Below the pieces are notes generated by a model, which saw nothing but the letters and a program-made list of their open reading frames with translations, did no database searches and was not told the origin of the DNA. From Rhodoferax sp. (lineage in GTDB: Bacteria; Pseudomonadota; Gammaproteobacteria; Burkholderiales; Burkholderiaceae_C): DNA of 33,524 nucleotides. This document shows, in pieces, positions 8,113-14,568 of the stretch (within the stretch, counting starts at the first letter, position 1; each line of letters opens with the position of its first letter). Both the position numbers and the translations under genes were made by a program. The stretch spans positions 1 to 33,524 of the forward strand of contig NZ_JAURYQ010000010.1 of assembly GCF_030653815.1 (NCBI RefSeq). Direction: 5' to 3'.

Positions 8113-9126
8113 ATGACTAATAACGAAACCTCCAAGTTCGCCTTTGTCGCGATCTTCTTTGCGGCCCTGGCAAGCTTTCCCTTGTTCAGCGGCAACTTCG
8201 GCCTCGATCTGGTGAGCAAGATCATGGTGTATGCCATTTTTGCGCTCAGCCTGGAACTGCTCGTGGGTGGCGCCGGACTGGTATGTTTTGGCCAGGCCGC
8301 GTTCTTCGGCATTGGCGCTTATGGAGCCGTGCTGCTGTCATCGGAATCCGAAGCTGCTTCGCTGCTCTGGCTGTTGCCGGCGGCGGTGCTGGCGGCCGGG
8401 CTGTATGCGCTGGTGGTGGGCGCCTTGTCGCTGCGCACCAAGGGCGTGTACTTCATCATGGTGACGCTGGCGTTTGCCCAGATGGCCTATTTTGTGGTGC
8501 ACGACACGCCGCTGGGCGGCGGCTCTGACGGCATTTACCTCAACATCAAGCCGGTGTTGGGCAGCCTGATTGACCTGAACTCGCCGATGACGATGTACTT
8601 CTTCACGCTGGCTTGTCTGGTGTTGGTCTTCCTATTTTTGACCGTGCTGCTGCGTTCGCGCTTTGGCCGCGCCTTAGGCGGCATCCGGGTCAATGAGCAG
8701 CGCATGCGTGCCACCGGCTTCTCCACCTACCCCTACAAGCTGGCGGCCTTTACGCTTTCCGGCGCCATTGCCGGTCTGGCAGGCTTCCTGTTTGCGGTGA
8801 AAGACGGTTATGTCAACCCCGAGATGATGAGCTGGCACCTATCGGGCGCCGTGCTGGTGATGATCATTCTGGGCGGGCTGGGCCACTTGCGTGGCGCGTT
8901 GATCGGTGCTTTTGCCTTTGCCCTGCTGCAGGAGTTTTTCAAGTCCGAGGCCATCTTTGGCGACTTTGCCAAGCATTGGCATCTGGGCCTGGGCCTGGTC
9001 ATCATTGCCGCCGTGGCCCTGTTGCCGAACGGCCTGGTTGATCTGCCGGCGCAATTGCGTGCCCGTCTGGCCGGTGGCCTGTCGGGTGATTCAGGATTGG
9101 GTGGCGCTGCCACCAAGAAGGGATAA
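8113..9126 (+). CDS. livM: ABC transporter permease, LivM type
   Basis: This 337-residue membrane protein is the second permease. Family features are the ELLVGGAGLVCFGQAAFFGIGAYGA segment near residues 42-66, the RSRFGRALGGIRVNEQRMRATG coupling region near 180, and a C-terminal ILGGLGHLRGALIGA motif. The ATG at 8113 gives a four-base gap after the livH stop. An in-frame ATG at 8086 would overlap livH by 23 bases and add nine residues, and remains possible. The final 25 residues are polar and glycine-rich. Confidence 0.9.
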   Translation: MTNNETSKFAFVAIFFAALASFPLFSGNFGLDLVSKIMVYAIFALSLELLVGGAGLVCFGQAAFFGIGAYGAVLLSSESEAASLLWLLPAAVLAAGLYALVVGALSLRTKGVYFIMVTLAFAQMAYFVVHDTPLGGGSDGIYLNIKPVLGSLIDLNSPMTMYFFTLACLVLVFLFLTVLLRSRFGRALGGIRVNEQRMRATGFSTYPYKLAAFTLSGAIAGLAGFLFAVKDGYVNPEMMSWHLSGAVLVMIILGGLGHLRGALIGAFAFALLQEFFKSEAIFGDFAKHWHLGLGLVIIAAVALLPNGLVDLPAQLRARLAGGLSGDSGLGGAATKKG

Positions 9127-9129
9127 GCC

Positions 9130-9885
9130 ATGAAGCAAACAGAAATTTTGCTGCGCGGCATCAACATCACGCGCCGCTGGGGCGGTCTGGTGGCGGTCAA
9201 CGATGTCTCTATCGAGTTGGCGCGCGGCACCGTGCACGCCGTCATTGGCACCAACGGGGCCGGCAAGTCCACCCTGATCAACATGCTCTCAGGCGAGTTT
9301 CCGCCTTCGAGCGGTTCGGTCGAGCTGATGGGGCAGGACGTGACGCAATGGCCGCAAGCGCGCCGTGCGCGTGCCGGCCTGGGTCGCAGCTACCAGCGCA
9401 ATACCATTTACCCTACATTCACCGTGTTCGAGAACTGCCGGCTGGCCGCGCAAGCCGGGGCCCAAAAGCCCTGGCTGTGGTGGCAAGCGGCCAACAAGTG
9501 CCCGTTCAGCACGGCTGCAGCACGCGACGCCGCCAGCCGCGCAGGTCTGGAGACCATGCTCGACCGCCAGGCCGGCATGTTGTCGCATGGCCAGAAACGC
9601 CAGCTCGAGATTGCCATGTGCCTGGCCACCAAACCCCAGGTGCTGCTGCTCGACGAGCCGCTGGCCGGCATGGGCGCCGAGGAAACCGAGCGCATGCTCA
9701 AGCTGCTCGATGCGCTGCGCGCCGACCACGCCATTTTGCTGGTGGAACACGACATGGATGCGGTGTTCCGCATTGCCGACGTCATCACCGTGATGGTCAA
9801 CGGTGTCAAGATCGCCTCGGGCGACGCTGACTTTATTCGCAACAGCCCGGAAGTGCGCACCGCTTACCTCGGGGAGGGACACTGA
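9130..9885 (+). CDS. livG: ABC transporter ATP-binding protein, LivG type
   Basis: This 251-residue ATPase has Walker A GTNGAGKST near residue 40, an ABC signature in the variant form LSHGQKR near 155, Walker B LLLDEPLAGMG near 175, and the switch histidine in VEHDMD near 205. The long insertion between Walker A and the signature is typical of LivG. An AGAAGGGA ribosome site overlaps the end of livM three bases upstream of the start codon region. It energises the LivH/LivM channel together with the next gene. Confidence 0.92.
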   Translation: MKQTEILLRGINITRRWGGLVAVNDVSIELARGTVHAVIGTNGAGKSTLINMLSGEFPPSSGSVELMGQDVTQWPQARRARAGLGRSYQRNTIYPTFTVFENCRLAAQAGAQKPWLWWQAANKCPFSTAAARDAASRAGLETMLDRQAGMLSHGQKRQLEIAMCLATKPQVLLLDEPLAGMGAEETERMLKLLDALRADHAILLVEHDMDAVFRIADVITVMVNGVKIASGDADFIRNSPEVRTAYLGEGH

Positions 9886-9886
9886 C

Positions 9887-10603
9887 ATGACAACCAACGA
9901 CTTTCTGGTCGACGCCAAGGGCCTGCACGCCTGGTATGCCTCCAGCCATGTGCTGCACGGCATCGACCTCAAAATTGCACGCGGCCAGACCATGGGCCTG
10001 CTCGGGCGCAACGGCATGGGCAAAAGCACGCTGATCCGCACCCTGCTGGGCCATGTGACCCAGCGCGAGGGCAGCATCACGCTGTTTGGCGAAGATGCGT
10101 CCAAATTTAAGCCGCACCAGGTGGCGCGCCTCGGCGTGGCCTACGTGCCCGAAGGTCGGGGCGTGTTCCCCAACCTGACGGTGCGCGAGAACCTGCTGAT
10201 GTCGGCGCGCCCCGGGCGCGACGGCCGCAATGACTGGACCTATGACCGTGTCATGAAAACCTTTCCGCGCCTGACCGAGCGTCTGACCAACCTGGGCAAC
10301 CAGTTGTCGGGCGGCGAGCAGCAGATGCTGTCGATTGGCCGCGCGCTCATGACGCACCCCGAGCTGATCATTCTGGACGAGGCCACCGAAGGTCTGGCAC
10401 CGCTGATCGTCAACGAGATCTGGAACGTGATTGCCGATATCCGCGACAGCGGCATCGCCACGCTGATCGTGGACCGGGATTACCGCCGCGTGCTGGCGCA
10501 CAGTGACCAGGCCATCGTGCTGCAAAAAGGACTGGTGGAATTGTCCGGCCCGTCCGAGCAAGTGGCACTGGACCCCACCTTGCCCAAGCTGCTCGGCGTT
10601 TAA
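9887..10603 (+). CDS. livF: ABC transporter ATP-binding protein, LivF type
   Basis: This 238-residue ATPase has Walker A GRNGMGKST near residue 41, signature LSGGEQQ near 142 and Walker B LIILDEATEGLAP near 163. A GGGGAGGGA ribosome site precedes the ATG, which lies one base after the livG stop. The switch region reads IVDRDYRRVL where classic LivF proteins have VEQN, a variation I associate with the aromatic-transport subgroup, though this is from memory. An upstream in-frame extension to 9803 lies wholly inside livG and was rejected. Confidence 0.92.
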   Translation: MTTNDFLVDAKGLHAWYASSHVLHGIDLKIARGQTMGLLGRNGMGKSTLIRTLLGHVTQREGSITLFGEDASKFKPHQVARLGVAYVPEGRGVFPNLTVRENLLMSARPGRDGRNDWTYDRVMKTFPRLTERLTNLGNQLSGGEQQMLSIGRALMTHPELIILDEATEGLAPLIVNEIWNVIADIRDSGIATLIVDRDYRRVLAHSDQAIVLQKGLVELSGPSEQVALDPTLPKLLGV

Positions 10604-10622
10604 CTCATCAAGGAATTTCACT

Positions 10623-11204
10623 ATGACAATCGCCACCACGATCATCAGGGACGAACACCGGGCACTGGCTTCGGTGATCAAGGGTTTGCAGTTTCTGGTG
10701 CAGGAAATCCAAAACCGCGGCCAGACGCCCGATTTCCCGCTGCTGCAGTCCATCGTCTCCTACATCGAGCAGTTTCCCGACAAACTGCACCACCCCAAGG
10801 AAGACCAGTACCTGTTTCCGGCCCTGCGGCTGCGCCATCCGGCGTCAGCCGCTGAGCTTGACATTCTGGAAGAGGAGCATGAACGCGGCACGCCGTTGAC
10901 CGCACGGGTCGCCAACACCTTGCGTGCCTACCAGGCCGACCCGAGCGGCTTTGATGCATTCGCCAGTGCGGTCGATGACTACGCCAATTTCCATTGGGAA
11001 CACATGAGCCGGGAAGAAGACGTGATCCTGCCGCTGGCCGAAAAGTACCTCACCGCTGAGGACTGGTTGGGCATCAATGCCGCCTTCAAATCCAACAGCG
11101 ATCCGCTGGTGGGCATCAACGCCCAGCGCGAGTTTCGGGAGCTTTTCCGCCGCCTGGTCAATCTGATCCCGGCGCCGCACGGGCTGGGCGCCGAGCGCCG
11201 TTAA
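10623..11204 (+). CDS. Hemerythrin-domain protein at the end of the aromatic operon
   Basis: This 193-residue cytoplasmic protein has a four-helix HHE-type domain. Candidate di-iron ligands are His12, His56/57 with Glu60, His86, His124 or His127, and Glu131. An AAGGAA ribosome site precedes the ATG at 10623, and only 19 bases separate it from livF, so it is the last gene of the operon and is followed by a terminator. The family binds oxygen or nitric oxide, or senses iron. A role protecting the oxygen-sensitive oxidoreductase upstream, or supplying oxygen to a ring-cleavage enzyme, is inference. The C-terminal region of about 50 residues has no recognised motif. Confidence 0.82.
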   Translation: MTIATTIIRDEHRALASVIKGLQFLVQEIQNRGQTPDFPLLQSIVSYIEQFPDKLHHPKEDQYLFPALRLRHPASAAELDILEEEHERGTPLTARVANTLRAYQADPSGFDAFASAVDDYANFHWEHMSREEDVILPLAEKYLTAEDWLGINAAFKSNSDPLVGINAQREFRELFRRLVNLIPAPHGLGAERR

Positions 11205-11224
11205 GTCCGGAAATTGTTGCGCAC

Positions 11225-11263
11225 AGGCCGCTTTACCATTACTCCGGCAGAGCGGCCTTTTTT
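11225..11263 (+). terminator. Rho-independent terminator of the aromatic/transport operon
   Basis: AGGCCGCT (11225-11232) pairs with AGCGGCCT (11251-11258), and a T-run of six follows on the + strand. It lies 20 bases after the hemerythrin stop codon and separates that gene from the convergent second hemerythrin gene. Confidence 0.85.
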
Positions 11264-11299
11264 GCGTTTGCGGGGAGGGCGCGCGGCCCTCAATGCTTT

Positions 11300-11755
11300 T
11301 CAGCGCAGCTTGAGGCCGCGCCGTACCACCACAGGTTTGCCGCCCAGTCGTTTCTTGGTCATCCAGTGCGCCAGCGCCGAGTCCAGATGATCCGCATGGC
11401 TGGGAAACCAGTCGGCCAGTTGTGCCACCAAGTCACGGCAAATGGCCACATCACCATGCGCCAGCAGCCCCTGCACCTCTTGCACCGACGCCAGCACGGC
11501 GGCATGTTCGTCAATATGGCAATCCCGAGGCGGAAATTCGGTCTCGACCATCCAGGTGTTTTCCATCTCGAAATGGGCTGTGCAATGCGCTGCAAACTGG
11601 TCCAGCAGGGCGGGCAGCGCGGCGTCGTCGGCGCCTTGCAGACGGCCGAGCAAGTCGACAAACTCTTCGTGCACGGTGTCAATCGGGCCGTAGCCGAGCA
11701 GGAATTCGTCGCCCCATTTCATCGGTTCGGATGCGTTGATTTCGGTAATCGCCAT
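11300..11755 (-). CDS. Bacteriohemerythrin
   Basis: This 151-residue protein has the complete hemerythrin pattern: His29, His61-x3-Glu65, His80-x3-His84, and His120 with Asp125. All expected di-iron ligands are therefore present, and reversible oxygen binding is likely. It reads on the minus strand, tail to tail with the first hemerythrin, and is not closely similar to it. No signal peptide or fused signalling domain is visible, so it is a stand-alone cytoplasmic protein. The ATG at 11755 gives a length slightly above the usual 130-150. Confidence 0.85.
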   Translation of the reverse strand: MAITEINASEPMKWGDEFLLGYGPIDTVHEEFVDLLGRLQGADDAALPALLDQFAAHCTAHFEMENTWMVETEFPPRDCHIDEHAAVLASVQEVQGLLAHGDVAICRDLVAQLADWFPSHADHLDSALAHWMTKKRLGGKPVVVRRGLKLR

Positions 11756-12038
11756 GGTCAGTGTCGTGATGAAGAATAAAAAGATGCCAGACGGAATGAT
11801 CAGTCAAGGAGTGTTACAGACCCTGTAGTATCGGTCAAAGAATTGATTGGCAGGACGCCATCATCACAGCATTGACATGCTGATCAACTGCCGAACTTGC
11901 CCAATTTGAGCATCAATCATGGTCAGGAATGACGGGTATTGAGACTTCGGTTCGCCCAATGACTGCAAACGAGCAACTGGCCCCGCCGACGGCTTGTGGT
12001 CGGGAAGAGCCAGTCGCCGTCCGAAAGTCTATGACCGG
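11756..12038. other. Intergenic stretch without a recognised gene
   Basis: About 280 bases of lower coding potential lie between the bacteriohemerythrin start and the hsdM fragment. It must contain the hemerythrin promoter on the minus strand, but no convincing -35/-10 pair was found. AGCAT and ATGCT around 11873-11886 make a small hairpin. The part from about 11940 to 12035, next to the hsdM remnant, has no obvious reading frame and may be foreign or a decayed repeat. Confidence 0.4.
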
Positions 12039-12564
12039 TTACTTCCAGTAGCCGAAGTCGGCGTTGTCGAACCACTTGCATTTGGGCGTTGCGAGTTTGG
12101 CCAATTCGGCGACCTCTGCATCGGCGGGCGGCTGATTGAGGTAATGCTTCAGCATGCGTTCAATGTCCACATCCGCCAGTTCGCAGTTTTTCTTGCCGAG
12201 GTTGCGCCGCATCGGCAGGAACCACTGCGAGGCGTCGATCAGCTGCACCTTCCCGCGTCGGTGTTCCGCCTTACGGTTAGCCAGCACCCAGATGTAGGTG
12301 GCGATGCCGGTGTTGTATAGGATGTTGAGGGGCAGGGCGATGATGGCTTCGAGCCAGTCGTTCTTTAGCACCCAGCGGCGAACATTGCTTTCGCCTTGGC
12401 CCGCGTCGCCAGAGAATAAGGCCGAGCCGTTATGCACCAGCGCGATACGGCTGTCCAAGGGCGTCTTGTGTTTCATCTTCTACAGCTTGTTCACGAGGAA
12501 CATCAACTGGCCATCACTCGACCGGGTGATGAGCTTGAACTCCGGGTCACCACCGTGGCTGAAC
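12039..12564 (-). pseudogene. hsdM: Internal fragment of a type I restriction-modification methylase gene (hsdM)
   Basis: Read on the minus strand, bases 12564-12039 encode a stretch of the HsdM adenine methylase. It includes SSDGQLMFLVNKL, then RIALVHNGSALFSGDAGQGE, WLEAIIALPLNILYNTGIATYIWVLANRK and finally ADFGYWK. The codon at 12482-12480 is TAG, where the family has glutamine or serine in LVNKLxKMK, so the frame is interrupted. The N-terminal half with the SAM motifs and the C-terminus after FGYWK are missing, and no hsdS or hsdR is nearby. It is a dead relic of about 170 codons from a restriction system of perhaps 500-700 codons. It marks an old insertion and partial deletion. Confidence 0.85.
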
Positions 12565-12995
12565 TGAACGGCTACGATATAGAAGACATCCAGGTCGGCA
12601 TGAGCGCCAGCTTTGCCAAGACCATCACCGAGGCCGACATCGTGTTGTTTGCCGCGGTGTCAGGCGACAACAACGCGGTGCACATCAACGAGGAATTTGC
12701 CCAGAGCACGGCCTTCAAAGGTCGTATTGCCCACGGCATGTTGAGTGCCAGCGTGATCTCGGCAGCCATTGCCGGGCGCCTGCCGGGGGCTGGAACCATT
12801 TACCTCGGGCAAAATCTGCGCTTCAAGGCGCCGGTGCGTCCGGGGGACACGGTGCACGCCACGGTGACCGTGACCGAGCTGATCGCGGACAAGCGCCGCG
12901 TCAAGCTCGAGACGGTGTGTACCGTGGCTGGCAAGGTGGTGATCGAGGGTGACGCCCTGGTCATGGCCACCTCGCGCGCGCAGCGGGCGGGTTGA
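12555..12995 (+). CDS. MaoC-family (R)-specific enoyl-CoA hydratase, PhaJ-like (copy 2)
   Basis: This is a second copy of the gene at 5441. Taking the GTG at 12555 as start gives exactly the same length, 146 residues, with about eight substitutions; the catalytic Asp38 and His43 and all neighbouring residues are kept. Most base differences fall in third codon positions, so it has been under selection as a protein. The last 110 bases are more alike than the rest. The GTG GCT GAA start appears to come from the antisense strand of the hsdM fragment, and no good ribosome site precedes it. An in-frame ATG at 12432 would add 41 residues encoded antisense to hsdM and looks spurious. Expression is uncertain. 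Confidence 0.75.
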   Translation: MAELNGYDIEDIQVGMSASFAKTITEADIVLFAAVSGDNNAVHINEEFAQSTAFKGRIAHGMLSASVISAAIAGRLPGAGTIYLGQNLRFKAPVRPGDTVHATVTVTELIADKRRVKLETVCTVAGKVVIEGDALVMATSRAQRAG

Positions 12996-13087
12996 ATACT
13001 GCTCCAGGCGTTGTTGGGCCGGAATGGTATCGGTCAACCGTTGTTGTTAAGTGACAGGCGTTGATTGCCGCCTATTATTTGAATTTA

Positions 13088-13110
13088 CTGCCTACATGGT
13101 TGCCTACATG
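13088..13110. repeat. Short direct repeat TGCCTACATG
   Basis: Two copies of TGCCTACATG lie a few bases apart (about 13089 and 13101), separated by GT, between the MaoC copy and the 3' side of the tRNA-Asn gene. Such tandem short repeats beside a tRNA resemble integrase arm-type sites, but no integrase gene is present in the window. They may be chance. Confidence 0.3.
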
Positions 13111-13121
13111 TTTAAACCAAG

Positions 13122-13155
13122 AAAAAAGCCCGCTAATGTTTGTATAGCGGGCTTT
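13122..13155 (-). terminator. Rho-independent terminator downstream of tRNA-Asn
   Basis: AAAGCCCGCTA (13125-13135) and TAGCGGGCTTT (13145-13155) form an eleven-base-pair stem with a nine-base loop. On the minus strand it is followed by a T-run, so it ends the tRNA transcript that comes from the right. It could also stop transcription leaving the MaoC copy on the + strand. Confidence 0.8.
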
Positions 13156-13178
13156 CTAATGGCTATGAGCCTTGTAAG

Positions 13179-13254
13179 TGGCTCCTCGACCTGGGCTCGA
13201 ACCAGGGACCTACGGATTAACAGTCCGGCGCTCTACCAACTGAGCTATCGAGGA
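13179..13254 (-). tRNA. tRNA-Asn (anticodon GTT)
   Basis: The 76-base minus-strand sequence folds as a cloverleaf. The acceptor stem starts TCCTCGA and closes with TCGAGGA. The D-arm is GCTCAGTTGGTAGAGC, the anticodon loop is CTGTTAA giving GTT, and the T-arm contains GGTTCGAGCC. The 3' GCCA end is encoded. Its 3' end faces the hsdM/MaoC scar, which is the side on which elements that use tRNA genes integrate. Confidence 0.97.
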
Positions 13255-13257
13255 ACA

Positions 13258-13275
13258 AGCCCCAGATTATAGGGG
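13258..13275 (-). promoter_or_regulatory. Probable -10 box and GC-rich discriminator of tRNA-Asn
   Basis: On the minus strand TATAAT (13271-13266) is a perfect -10 box twelve bases before the mature tRNA 5' end. The CTGGGGC between them is a GC-rich discriminator of the kind found in stringently controlled tRNA and rRNA promoters. A good -35 box at 17 bases was not found. Confidence 0.55.
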
Positions 13276-13413
13276 AGTTTTTTGGCTGTTTTGACTGGCG
13301 TCGGCAAAATTTGCGTGCCTTGTTTTCGACCTGATCGGTAGCGCCCAAGCGCGTGATAGGTCAAACCGGTGCACTCGGTCATAATTTGACGAACATCACC
13401 AGCAGCGCCCGCC

Positions 13414-14118
13414 ATGCCTCACACCCTTCAGCAACTTTTTGATCTCACCGGTAAAACGGCTCTGATCACGGGCGGTTCGTGCGGGCTGGGGTTGCAAATG
13501 GCCCACGCTTTGGGTGAGGCGGGTGCGCGCATCATGCTGTGCGCACGCAATGCCGATGCGCTCGAAGAGGCTTGTGCCGACCTGCAGGACGCCGGCATTG
13601 ACGCACGCTGGGTGGCAGCGGATGTCGCGGAAGAGGCCGACCTGCAAAAGCTGGTGTCCGAGACCTTGCAGCGCATGGGCGACATCGACATTCTGGTCAA
13701 CGCAGCCGGCGCCATCCAGCATGAGCCGACGCAGCAAGATCAGCCGGTGGCGGCCTGGGAAATGGCGATGAGCGTGAACGTGCGCAGCTACTTTTTGCTG
13801 AGTCAATGGGTGGGCAAGCACAGCATGATCGGGCGTGGCGGGCGCATCATCAATCTGCTTTCGATGTCCGGCTTGGATGGCAACTCTTCCGGCATGGGCA
13901 CGCTGGCCTACAACACCAGCAAAGGCGCGGTGATCAACTTCACCCGTACGCTGGCTTGCGAGTGGCGTCAACACGGCATCAACGTCAACGCTATTTTTTC
14001 GGGCGATGACAACGATCTGAAAGGTGTCACCCTGCTGTTCGCCAGCGCGGCGGGCAAGCACATCACCGGCCAATGCGTGACGGTGGACGGTGGTGTCGGC
14101 GCCCTCACTGGAGTTTGA
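13414..14118 (+). CDS. SDR-family oxidoreductase with apparent internal deletion
   Basis: This 234-residue short-chain dehydrogenase has a Rossmann dinucleotide-binding motif TGGSCGLG at 19-26, NAAG at 96-99, and a catalytic Ser near 150-152 with Tyr166 and Lys170 (YNTSK). The end matches the gluconate-5-dehydrogenase-like subgroup (KHITGQ, VDGG). After INVNAI (189-194) the family has a proline-glycine loop and about 25-30 residues that shape the substrate pocket. Here the chain runs directly through FSGDDNDLKG into the last strand, so that segment is missing without loss of frame. A Cys also replaces the Arg often found in TGGSRGLG. The fold core could remain, but activity is doubtful. It is followed two bases later by a thioesterase. 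Confidence 0.8.
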   Translation: MPHTLQQLFDLTGKTALITGGSCGLGLQMAHALGEAGARIMLCARNADALEEACADLQDAGIDARWVAADVAEEADLQKLVSETLQRMGDIDILVNAAGAIQHEPTQQDQPVAAWEMAMSVNVRSYFLLSQWVGKHSMIGRGGRIINLLSMSGLDGNSSGMGTLAYNTSKGAVINFTRTLACEWRQHGINVNAIFSGDDNDLKGVTLLFASAAGKHITGQCVTVDGGVGALTGV

Positions 14119-14120
14119 AA

Positions 14121-14549
14121 ATGGAATTTGGTGTGTCGATTCCCTTTGTGGAGCATCTTGGTTTTGAACTCACGGTGTTTGCCGACGGGCGTTCCGAAAT
14201 CGTTTATGACCCGCTTCCTGAGCATCTGAACTCTTTTGCGGTGACGCACGGCGGCGCGCTCATGACGCTGCTGGATGTGACCATGGCGGTGGCCGCGCGC
14301 AGCGTGCAAAAGGACATGGGCGCCGTCACCATCGAGATGAAAACCAGCTTCATGCAGCCCGCGCGTGGTCTGCTCACGGCGCGTGGGCACCTGATGCACC
14401 GCACGGCCACCATGGCATTCACCGAAGGCACGGTGTTCGACGCCCAAGGCAAAGCCTGCGCGCATGCCACCGGCACGTTTAAATACGTGCGTCGCCTGGC
14501 CACCGGCCCCAAGAGCGTGCATGCGCTGCAGACCATCTCCACCGATTGA
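14121..14549 (+). CDS. PaaI-family thioesterase
   Basis: This 142-residue hot-dog-fold protein has HGGALMTLLDVTMAVAAR near residues 43-60, the active-site helix of PaaI/YdiI-type acyl-CoA thioesterases. It hydrolyses acyl-CoA or aryl-CoA esters to free CoA, with the substrate not determined by the sequence. The ATG at 14121 follows the SDR stop by two bases, so the two are translationally coupled. An in-frame start at 14073 lies inside the SDR gene and was rejected. Confidence 0.85.
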   Translation: MEFGVSIPFVEHLGFELTVFADGRSEIVYDPLPEHLNSFAVTHGGALMTLLDVTMAVAARSVQKDMGAVTIEMKTSFMQPARGLLTARGHLMHRTATMAFTEGTVFDAQGKACAHATGTFKYVRRLATGPKSVHALQTISTD

Positions 14550-14568
14550 TTTTTTACCTGGACACACC

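Noticed and set aside
12432..12554. N-terminal extension of the second MaoC protein starting at ATG 12432
   Set aside because: The added 41 residues are the antisense of the hsdM fragment and are absent from copy 1, which has exactly the length given by the GTG at 12555.
13051..13272. Small + strand reading frame of 73 codons over the tRNA-Asn region
   Set aside because: Its second half is the antisense of the tRNA gene, which commonly gives such spurious peptides; no ribosome site.
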